Assembly (NCBI RefSeq): GCF_014645615.1
Contig: NZ_BMMB01000003.1
Location: 372,001-436,000 of the forward strand
DNA length: 64,000 bases
From: Paenibacillus hunanensis
GTDB lineage: Bacteria > Bacillota > Bacilli > Paenibacillales > Paenibacillaceae
Reading direction: 5' to 3'
Shown in pieces: positions 8,799 through 15,270 of the stretch. A program made the translations under genes and the position numbers. Under the pieces are notes generated by a model that made no database searches, was not told where the DNA came from, and saw only the letters and a list, made by a program, of their open reading frames with translations. Positions within the stretch are counted from its first letter, which is position 1. Every line of letters starts with the position of its first letter.

Positions 8799-9365
8799 TT
8801 AGTGAAACGCACTCGCATCAGAATTAACCATATAATGCATAATCCACTGCATCCCCACTGCACCAGGACGCCGAAATCCGTGATCTACAAAGCCTGTACG
8901 CAGATAAAGCTTCTGTGCAGGCTCATTACGTACATTCACAGCCAGTATAATCTCATGAATATGCGAAAAATGCTCGTTTACAAAAGAGCGTAATCCCTCC
9001 AGTGCCAGACGAGCATAGCCTTTTCCCTGTTGCCGATGATCCATAAGAAATGCGCGTAGCAACATGAGCTGTTCGGCAGAAGTAGAGGTATAGGATCTAT
9101 ATGTGGATACACCTGCACCCTCATGTAATACAAAAAAGCCTACAGCCTGCTCATCAACTGTAATGACAATTGGATGCCGCTCTGGATCGCGAATCGAAAT
9201 CTCCAGTACTTCAACGGGCAAAGCAGTAAACCGATGCTGATCCTCTGGTAGCTCAAAAGACAATAATTCCTCCAAATGCTGAGGCTGTAATAGCTCTAGC
9301 TGTACGGACTTTGATGTTTTTTTAGAGATCGGCACATGCGTATTCGATTCCGCATCAAACTTCAT
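8799..9365 (-). CDS. GNAT-family N-acetyltransferase
   Basis: A 188-residue protein with a C-terminal GNAT fold: beta4 VGFFVLHE, the acetyl-CoA loop DHRQQGKGYARLALEGL (Q-x-x-G-x-G/A) and ILAVNVRNEPAQKLYLRTGF. The N-terminal 25 residues are polar and may be disordered. GAGGGGAG precedes ATG 9365, which is preferred over an ATG at 9383. It lies 29 bp upstream of the next acetyltransferase on the same strand and is probably co-transcribed with it. The substrate is unknown. Confidence 0.85.
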   Translation of the reverse strand: MKFDAESNTHVPISKKTSKSVQLELLQPQHLEELLSFELPEDQHRFTALPVEVLEISIRDPERHPIVITVDEQAVGFFVLHEGAGVSTYRSYTSTSAEQLMLLRAFLMDHRQQGKGYARLALEGLRSFVNEHFSHIHEIILAVNVRNEPAQKLYLRTGFVDHGFRRPGAVGMQWIMHYMVNSDASAFH

Positions 9366-9435
9366 GAACGATTCTCCCCTCATGCGATCTACAGATCAAT
9401 GCATATCTGCACCCTATGTTTCACCAGTTCAATGG

Positions 9436-9478
9436 ATATGGAAACGATAGCATCGTACGCTCGCTATCATTTCCATAT
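9436..9478. repeat. Inverted repeat, 16 bp arms
   Basis: ATATGGAAACGATAGC and GCTATCATTTCCATAT flank 11 nt, with one mismatched pair. It lies between two convergently spaced acetyltransferase genes on the minus strand and has no T-run. It could be a factor-independent stop, an operator or a decayed mobile end. Confidence 0.6.
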
Positions 9479-9609
9479 CGATGAGCTGATGAGAAATGTA
9501 GGACTAGTTAGATAGACGTTGAGATCAATGTTGAATTAGCTTCAAAACGTATACGAATCATGGTCAACAATCATCGGGCAACGTCATAGCCTATTCCTGC
9601 AATGGATAA

Positions 9610-10167
9610 CTACTCTACCGAGCGAATCGCTGCATATATTTTGGCATCGCGGAAGCTTCCCTTTGTATACAGATGCTTACGGAGCAAGCCTTCGTACTGC
9701 ATCCCCAGCTTTTCCATCACACGAGCAGAACCGATATTTTCTGGAATACAGCGCGATTCGATACGAATTAGCTTCATTTCATCCCAGCCAAACTGCATTA
9801 CAGGCCCCATCGCTTCGGTAACGATGCCACGATTCCAGTATGGTCGTGCCAGCGCATAGCCTACCTCGCCGCGAAAATGACGCAGGTTCCAGCCTAAATA
9901 ACCTGCTGTACCAATCATTTTGCCAGATTCTCGATCCTCAATCGCCCAAGGTGCCAGCTGACCTTCGGCATAATTTTTGAGCACATGATTAATAAATTCA
10001 TCTGTATCCTCTAATGTTTGATGAGCGTACCAGCTCACATAACGCGTAACTTCAGGGTCGGAGGCATAAGCAAACATGTCTTCGCGATCTTCTGCTCGAA
10101 GTGGACGTAAAATCACCCGCTCCGTTTCCAATACTGGTATTTGTCCAAATACATCTTCTACTTTCAT
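9610..10167 (-). CDS. RimJ/RimL-type GNAT acetyltransferase
   Basis: A 185-residue GNAT protein of the Acetyltransf_3 type. It opens with PVLETERVILRPLRAEDREDMF, followed by the mid-domain AIEDRESGKMIGTAGYLGW. The cofactor region EVGYALARPYWNRGIVTEAM and LIRIESRCIPENIGSARVMEKLGM complete the fold. This subgroup acetylates N-terminal residues of ribosomal proteins or other small amines; the target is not predictable here. GGAGGGAG before ATG 10167 supports that start over 10185. It is the third GNAT gene in a row on this strand, but a 244 bp gap separates it from the next. Confidence 0.87.
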   Translation of the reverse strand: MKVEDVFGQIPVLETERVILRPLRAEDREDMFAYASDPEVTRYVSWYAHQTLEDTDEFINHVLKNYAEGQLAPWAIEDRESGKMIGTAGYLGWNLRHFRGEVGYALARPYWNRGIVTEAMGPVMQFGWDEMKLIRIESRCIPENIGSARVMEKLGMQYEGLLRKHLYTKGSFRDAKIYAAIRSVE

Positions 10168-10325
10168 CTGTCTCGCTCCCTCCAATAATATGTACTCATT
10201 TGAATGCTTTGTTGTACTTAACGTATTTTATCATATCTTGTGGTGGGGTGTTGAAGCATCTCTCACTTTGCGAAAGGAATACAGAAAGGGACTGGGATTC
10301 AGCCACCTGAATCGATGGCACTCGA

Positions 10326-10360
10326 TAGGCGTTCACTCTAAATTAGATAGGTGTTCACTC
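10326..10360. repeat. Two direct repeats spaced by 22 bp
   Basis: TAGGCGTTCACTC (10326-10338) and TAGGTGTTCACTC (10348-10360) are near-identical and exactly 22 bp apart, two helical turns. They lie just beyond the cheW terminator and upstream of the minus-strand acetyltransferase gene, an arrangement typical of tandem activator or repressor sites. No regulator is assigned. Confidence 0.5.
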
Positions 10361-10377
10361 CAGCTCAAGTAGACATC

Positions 10378-10434
10378 AAAAATCCCCAGCTACGAGTAGT
10401 AAGCATGGGGCCGATTACTCGCAAGCTGGGGATT
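10378..10434 (-). terminator. Rho-independent terminator of cheW
   Basis: On the minus strand AATCCCCAGCTTGCGAGTA pairs with TACTCGTAGCTGGGGATT and is followed by TTTGATG. The long stem lies about 30 bp after the cheW stop. Confidence 0.85.
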
Positions 10435-10464
10435 ATGGGTTTTATCGCTGTGTTTCGTTATAGC

Positions 10465-10890
10465 TTATACGTAAGAAGTACGGGTATACGCAAGCAGAGT
10501 TTCGACGTTCACGATCGGCACGATACGACCATCACTCAGCTCGAATGCTCTTGGCAAAATATCGCGGCTGTTGACTTCCGGATTCTCGCGCAGCTCGCTT
10601 TCGTCGATGATAGCAGTGTTATCCAGCTCGTCTACGAGCAGGGCAACGCGTGCGCGGCTGAGCAGGATCATTTTATCGCTTTCCTGTGGGCCGTCAAATG
10701 ATACGCCGAGCAGCTTGCGCAGGTTCACCAGCGGATACAGGGAGCCACGGATGGTAATTAATCCTTCGTGCCATTCATCGGCAAACGGCAAAGGTGTGCC
10801 TTTTTTAGCGGTTTGAATTTCTTCGATTTCGCTAAAGCTGATCGCATACGGCTGCTTCGCCACATAAAAAACAATAAGCTCCATTTTCAT
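10465..10890 (-). CDS. Stand-alone CheW-like chemotaxis coupling protein
   Basis: A 141-residue single-domain CheW protein. Motifs are LIVFYVAKQPYAISFSEIEEI, GLITIRGSLYPLVNLRKLLG (the R-G-x-x-x-P-V-x-x-L-R signature) and RVALLVDELDNTAII. CheW couples chemoreceptors to the CheA kinase. No other chemotaxis genes lie nearby, so it is an orphan or acts with components encoded elsewhere. GAGGAG precedes ATG 10890; an ATG two codons later is also possible. It has its own terminator. Confidence 0.9.
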   Translation of the reverse strand: MKMELIVFYVAKQPYAISFSEIEEIQTAKKGTPLPFADEWHEGLITIRGSLYPLVNLRKLLGVSFDGPQESDKMILLSRARVALLVDELDNTAIIDESELRENPEVNSRDILPRAFELSDGRIVPIVNVETLLAYTRTSYV

Positions 10891-11090
10891 AGCGTTTAGC
10901 TCCTCAATTAGTTTCTACTGTTTACACATTCATGCATATTCTATAGTTTTTATCGACCAATAGACCTCATTTGTTTAGGGGCAGCCTCAAACATATCTGC
11001 CTGATTGCATTTTGCAGCGCTGCGATTCCTATACTGATTCCATTAAAAGAAATTCTATCCAGAAATGTACGACTTTTTATACTGATTGTC

Positions 11091-11118
11091 TTGAAACTCT
11101 GTAGCATTCTGGTACAAT
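11091..11118 (+). promoter_or_regulatory. Sigma-A-type promoter
   Basis: TTGAAA (11091-11096) and TACAAT (11113-11118) are separated by 16 bp and lie about 50 bp before the start of the 32-residue membrane protein gene. Confidence 0.7.
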
Positions 11119-11169
11119 GTGATAGTGTTATGTGAGCTACTCAACCATGAAAACAAAGGAGCTAGAACA

Positions 11170-11268
11170 TTGAATCCATCTGTAAAAGACCGCTGTTATG
11201 CTGTACTTGGCATTGCTATTATCTGGGGCGGCGTTGTCGTTATCAAATTGTTTAGTGGCGACCTGTAA
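11170..11268 (+). CDS. 32-residue single-pass membrane protein
   Basis: A TTG-started reading frame of 32 codons follows AAAGGAG with 8 nt spacing and a clear promoter at 11091-11118. The product has a polar N-terminus (NPSVKDRCY), one hydrophobic helix (AVLGIAIIWGGVVVIKLF) and a short SGDL tail. The family is not recognised. Promoter, ribosome binding site and coherent transmembrane helix make a real small protein likely. Confidence 0.65.
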   Translation: MNPSVKDRCYAVLGIAIIWGGVVVIKLFSGDL

Positions 11269-11662
11269 GCCGCACTTTTCATAGGGAGTAGACGATTCAT
11301 CCCGTGCTTATGGACAACCGATGCTGATCGGAGAATGTCCCGATAGCGATTTGAGGTAAACGTACCTGCTTTTCAATCGCATGATGTATAGTTCGTCGGC
11401 GTCTTTGTTTGGCATATAGAGCGTGAATATATGTGATATGTAGAAATAGTACAATCCAATAAACGAAGCGTTCCTATAGCTTCTTTTCTGCATTCATAGC
11501 AAAGCCAGCCTATAGGCTGAATTCTCTTCTGGTTAGATCAATCTAACGATAGAGATTATTCAGAACAGGCTGGCTTTTTATATTTTGTATATGCGTGGTT
11601 TGTCTATTCGTTGTTTATTTAGTACGAAGCGGCTTATTGTAATAGCTATTATCAGCCATTTT
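11269..11662. other. Intergenic region after the 32-residue gene
   Basis: About 390 bp. The right half carries the hairpin at 11502-11582. The left half shows only a weak minus-strand frame (11308-11493) without a convincing ribosome binding site. Confidence 0.4.
11502..11582 (+). terminator. Large nested terminator hairpin
   Basis: AAGCCAGCCT (11502-11511) pairs with AGGCTGGCTT (11567-11576), enclosing a second hairpin GGTTAGAT-CA-ATCTAACG, and is followed by TTTTATATTTT. It lies between the converging small membrane gene and the PTS gene. Confidence 0.8.
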
Positions 11663-13606
11663 TTATTTCAGCGTGTACAAGGAGTCTCCTGTCTGTACCT
11701 GCTTCTCCGCCGAGCGTGTCAGCTCATTATAATCGTTAATATTCGTTACGATGACTGGCGTAATGGTTGCGTAGCCTTCTGCACGAACTGCCTCCAGATC
11801 GAATTCCATCAGCAGGTCGCCCTTTTGGATTTCCTGTCCAGAGCGAGCATGTGGAGTGAAATGCTTGCCTTTTAGCTTCACGGTATCGATACCGATGTGG
11901 ATTAGCATTTCGGTACCATCTTCACTGACCAGACCGATCGCATGCCCACTCTTAGATACAGAGAACACCGTTCCATTGACTGGAGCAACAACACGACCCT
12001 CGGTAGGTTCAATTGCAACCCCTTTACCCATGATTTCTTCGGCAAATGCCGGATCCGGTACTTCACTCAGCGATTTCACTTCACCTGTCATCGGGCTATA
12101 TACTTCGGTCGCTTTCATCTGGCGTGCAGCACTCTCATGCTGAATCAGGGTTGCAGCGACAGCATCTGTATCCATTGGCTGTGCAGCTGGTACACTTGAA
12201 GCCGCTGGCTCCGTTGTCGCTTCTGCTGGTGCGTCTGTATTTTCTTGAATCCCCATTACAAAGGTAATAATCGTAGCCGCTACAAATGCGATCAGACCAC
12301 CCAGTAAGGCATAGATCAATGTGCTGATCGATGGGCTAATAAAGGCAGCAACACTTGGCAAGCCTACCAGACCTGTAATCACATATGCCTTGACGTGGAA
12401 AATACCCATGAATGCACCACCGATGGCACCACCGGACAATGCTGCGATAAATGGCTTTTTGAATTTCATATTTACACCATACATCGCTGGCTCGGTAATC
12501 CCCATGATGGCAGTCAAGCTTGTTGAAAATGCGAGCGACTTGGTTTGACCATTTTTAGCGCGCAGACCTACACCGAGCGCACCACCCGCTTGCGCCCAGT
12601 TCGCTGCAAACATCAGTGGAATGATAAAGTCATAGCCCAGTGCTGTAATCGAACCGATAACGATTGGAGTTAGTGCATAGTGCATACCTGTAATAATCAG
12701 CAGTGACATCGTACCACCGATCAGAATACTTGCGAGAATCGACATATTATCAAACAGCCATGAGATTCCACCGGACAAGCCACTACCGATAATTGAACCC
12801 AGTGGTCCAATCGCGATCAGCGTGAGTGGAACCATTACGAGCAGAGTTACTGTCGGTACAACGAGCAGCTTCACTGAAGCGTGTGTCACACGATCTACTG
12901 CTTTTTCTACATACGAAGCAATCCAGATGGCGATAACGATTGGAATAACCGTTGACGAGTACGTTGCCGCTACAACCGGAATGCTAGCAAATGTAACCGG
13001 CTGTCCTGAGGACAACAACGCAGTAATCGTAGGATGCATAATCGCTGCGCCGAGCGCTGCACCGATATACATATTGCTACCCAGCTTACGTGCAGCGCTA
13101 ATCGCCAGAATGATGGGCAGGAAGTAGAATGCGCCGTCACCAATAGCGGATAAAATGATATACGTAGAGCTTGTGTTCGACATCCAGCCAAGCGCGACCA
13201 AAATCGCCACAATCCCTTTGATCATCCCTGCGCCTGTAATCGCAGGCAGGATCGGTGTGAACATACCGGAGATAAAATCGAACAGCGAGCTGATCGGATT
13301 ACGCTTCTTCGCTGTGCCTTCACCTGTGGAAGCAGCAGGCTTGGCTCCGCCACCTTTCATCGATCCAGCCAGTTCTTTATAGACGCCAGCTACCTCGTTC
13401 CCGATAATAACCTGGAACTGCCCTCCATTTTTCATTACACCCATCACGCCCGGTGTTTTCTCCAGCTGGGCTTTATTCGCTTTGTTATCATCATGTAGGT
13501 TGAAACGCAAGCGTGTCATACAATGCGTCACCTGATCAATATTTTCTTCGCCACCGACCAGTGTCAGTACGTCCTGTGCTACCTTCGCTTTATCCACGTT
13601 AAACAC
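11663..13606 (-). CDS. bglP: Beta-glucoside PTS permease, EIIBCA
   Basis: A 647-residue PTS transporter with domains in B-C-A order. EIIB is at 1-90, with phospho-cysteine Cys29 in THCMTRLRFNL. EIIC is at about 105-460, many hydrophobic segments with the sugar-site stretch TGMHYALTPIVIG and GITEPAMYGVN. EIIA of the glucose type is at about 495-645, with active-site His570 in EMLIHIGIDTV and KGKHFTPHA upstream of GDLLMEFD. It imports and phosphorylates beta-glucosides such as salicin, arbutin or cellobiose. A RAT/terminator switch lies directly upstream and the licT gene precedes it, so expression should require LicT antitermination. The GH3 beta-glucosidase further upstream fits the same pathway. 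The exact sugar is inferred. Confidence 0.93.
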   Translation of the reverse strand: MFNVDKAKVAQDVLTLVGGEENIDQVTHCMTRLRFNLHDDNKANKAQLEKTPGVMGVMKNGGQFQVIIGNEVAGVYKELAGSMKGGGAKPAASTGEGTAKKRNPISSLFDFISGMFTPILPAITGAGMIKGIVAILVALGWMSNTSSTYIILSAIGDGAFYFLPIILAISAARKLGSNMYIGAALGAAIMHPTITALLSSGQPVTFASIPVVAATYSSTVIPIVIAIWIASYVEKAVDRVTHASVKLLVVPTVTLLVMVPLTLIAIGPLGSIIGSGLSGGISWLFDNMSILASILIGGTMSLLIITGMHYALTPIVIGSITALGYDFIIPLMFAANWAQAGGALGVGLRAKNGQTKSLAFSTSLTAIMGITEPAMYGVNMKFKKPFIAALSGGAIGGAFMGIFHVKAYVITGLVGLPSVAAFISPSISTLIYALLGGLIAFVAATIITFVMGIQENTDAPAEATTEPAASSVPAAQPMDTDAVAATLIQHESAARQMKATEVYSPMTGEVKSLSEVPDPAFAEEIMGKGVAIEPTEGRVVAPVNGTVFSVSKSGHAIGLVSEDGTEMLIHIGIDTVKLKGKHFTPHARSGQEIQKGDLLMEFDLEAVRAEGYATITPVIVTNINDYNELTRSAEKQVQTGDSLYTLK

Positions 13607-13903
13607 TCCTTTATTTCCTATCGTTCATTCGATATGGTTTTTGTGCTGTTTACTTTACATGTTGCTTGTTTGCTGGCTACCGCATAGCTAACTGGATGGG
13701 CTCCTGAAGAAATGGGAGCGCTTGCTAGATCGCGTCGTCTTATAGTCTGATAGCGTATTTTAGCCTTTCAGGCAAATAAAAAAACCTAAATGTGGAGAAT
13801 GAGGTACAGACGCTGATCGTTTATGATTAGACGTTCTGATAATTCATTCTTCGACATTTAGGTTTTGCCTACCCAAAGTAACAATCCCTTTGTCCGTATA
13901 CGG
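13607..13903 (-). promoter_or_regulatory. bglP leader with RAT antiterminator switch
   Basis: The leader between licT and bglP holds a RAT element (minus strand, 13861-13887; GGATTGTTAC at the 5' side, GGCAAAACC at the 3' side) matching known LicT/BglG targets. Its 3' end overlaps the 5' arm of the terminator at 13776-13865. LicT bound to RAT would prevent the terminator and allow bglP transcription. Confidence 0.9.
13776..13865 (-). terminator. LicT-controlled terminator before bglP
   Basis: AACCTAAATGT pairs with ACATTTAGGTT, with further pairing GAAGAATGA/TCATTCTC inside, followed by a T-run (TTTTTTTAT). The first arm overlaps the RAT element. Confidence 0.88.
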
Positions 13904-14758
13904 TTATGCCTCCGTTTGATCGGCATTTTCCTTTTTCGTGACCCGTTCAATATGAATCGTCAAATATAACAATTCTTCATTGGAAAGGTCACGCTGATGA
14001 ATCTTACGTGTATAGTCCTGAATTTTCAGTGCGCATGCATATGCTTGCGGATACTGGTTTTTGACCATATCATGCAGTGGACTATCTCCCTGCTCGCTCG
14101 CTGCGCCACTAACGACACGCTGAGCAAAAAACTTTAAATGAGTGAGGAAGCGGAAATAATTCAGCGATTCCTCATCCAGCTCAATCACATAATGGCGAGT
14201 GACAATACGTAGCACATCCTTGACGATATTCGTCATGCTGACTGTCTCGCTCATCTGTCCATTCAACTGGGAATTGACAAAATGCAGTGCAATGAAGCCG
14301 CCTTCATCTTCAGGCAATGCAACACCGAGCTTATCCTCGATCATTTGCAGCGCCTTGAGTCCAATATAGTACTCTTTGCGATACAGCTTCTTGATTTCCC
14401 ATAAAAGGGCGTTCTTAATTTCCAACCCCTGCCGATGCCGCTCAATTGCAAAGTGAATATGGTCGGTAAGCGAAATGTAGATGCTATCATGAAGCTGGCT
14501 GCCCAGCACCGTCTGCGCATAACGGATAATTTCATCCGAGCATTCCATGTATTCAATCGGAATATCCGACAATAGCGCGGTAAGCTTGTCAGAGATTTCC
14601 TTGCTCTCCAGCTTGAATACCTTTTCGATCTTCGCTTCATCGATCAGGTCATCCGGATGCTTTTTAAAGCCAATCCCTCTGCCCATCACGACCAGTTCCT
14701 GTTTGCCAGAATCGATAACGGTGACGACATTATTATTCAGAACCTGCGATATTCTCAT
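13904..14758 (-). CDS. licT: LicT/BglG-family transcription antiterminator
   Basis: A 284-residue RNA-binding antiterminator. The CAT RNA-binding domain is at residues 1-56 (MRISQVLNNNVV, GRGIGFKKHPDD). PRD1 (about 65-170) and PRD2 (about 172-280) carry all four regulatory histidines, His100, His159, His207 and His269, at the same numbers as in B. subtilis LicT. PTS phosphorylation of PRD1 by the cognate EII inactivates it and HPr phosphorylation of PRD2 activates it. AAGGTGA is correctly spaced for ATG 14758; a GTG at 14767 and ATG at 14764 overlap that site. A RAT/terminator switch in its own leader implies autoregulation. It lies upstream of the bglP-type permease. Confidence 0.95.
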   Translation of the reverse strand: MRISQVLNNNVVTVIDSGKQELVVMGRGIGFKKHPDDLIDEAKIEKVFKLESKEISDKLTALLSDIPIEYMECSDEIIRYAQTVLGSQLHDSIYISLTDHIHFAIERHRQGLEIKNALLWEIKKLYRKEYYIGLKALQMIEDKLGVALPEDEGGFIALHFVNSQLNGQMSETVSMTNIVKDVLRIVTRHYVIELDEESLNYFRFLTHLKFFAQRVVSGAASEQGDSPLHDMVKNQYPQAYACALKIQDYTRKIHQRDLSNEELLYLTIHIERVTKKENADQTEA

Positions 14759-14788
14759 ATTCATCACCTTTTTATATGATGCTCAAAA

Positions 14789-14833
14789 AGGCAAAACCAA
14801 AAATGACAATACCTGTCAGTTTCGGTTTTGCCT
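14789..14833 (-). terminator. LicT-controlled terminator before licT
   Basis: AGGCAAAACC pairs with GGTTTTGCCT, with inner complementarity TGACA/TGTCA, followed by TTTTTG. The first arm overlaps the RAT element at 14824-14852. Confidence 0.88.
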
Positions 14834-14852
14834 GATCTCTCAGTAACAATCC
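14824..14852 (-). promoter_or_regulatory. RAT antiterminator element in the licT leader
   Basis: A 29-nt element on the minus strand begins GGATTGTTACTGAG and ends AGGCAAAACC, as in known LicT targets. It is mutually exclusive with the overlapping terminator and places licT under its own control. Confidence 0.9.
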
Positions 14853-14940
14853 GTGTTTTGGTTTCGATACAGCTATACTAACATAGCCGACATAAAATGA
14901 CAACCGTTTTTTGAAAGCCTTTTCCACTGTAAAGTATTTA

Positions 14941-14990
14941 TGCGCCCTAAGACGGATTGAAATGGATAATTCCATCCTGATTAGGGCGCA
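14941..14990 (-). terminator. Hairpin after the 39-residue gene
   Basis: TGCGCCCTAA and TTAGGGCGCA form a perfect 10 bp outer stem, with GGATGGAAT/ATTTCAATCC-type pairing inside. There is no clean T-run, so it may be a processing or pausing hairpin rather than an efficient terminator. Confidence 0.6.
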
Positions 14991-15002
14991 CAGATTGGCT
15001 GC

Positions 15003-15122
15003 TTATGCAGCGCTGGATAATGCACGAACGGTAATAACGAGCGTTAACCATATCGCAAACAGTAACAAAAATACAAAGCCAGCAATGAGATAAAAACTTC
15101 GCTTTTTCGAGCTTTTCTGCAA
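15003..15122 (-). CDS. 39-residue single-pass membrane protein
   Basis: A TTG-started frame of 39 codons is preceded by GGAGGTG (15130-15136 on the plus strand as CACCTCC) with 7 nt spacing. The product has a basic N-terminus (QKSSKKRSF), one long hydrophobic helix (YLIAGFVFLLLFAIWLTLVITV) and a short RALSSAA tail. It lies between the GH3 beta-glucosidase gene and licT on the same strand. The family is not recognised. The strong ribosome binding site and positive-inside topology support a real protein. Confidence 0.65.
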   Translation of the reverse strand: MQKSSKKRSFYLIAGFVFLLLFAIWLTLVITVRALSSAA

Positions 15123-15270
15123 AAATCGGCACCTCCGTCTTTGAAGTATACAGCGATATCAAAGCGACAACGATTACTTCGAAGTGGCAGCATGATGCTT
15201 GCCGTCTAGTATACCATCATTTTCCAGATGATTCACTGTATCCTGCAAATGTTGCAAGTGTACCTTTTAC

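Noticed and set aside
11308..11493. A 61-codon minus-strand frame between the 32-residue gene and bglP
   Set aside because: No ribosome binding site; it overlaps no conserved signal and reads as random coding.
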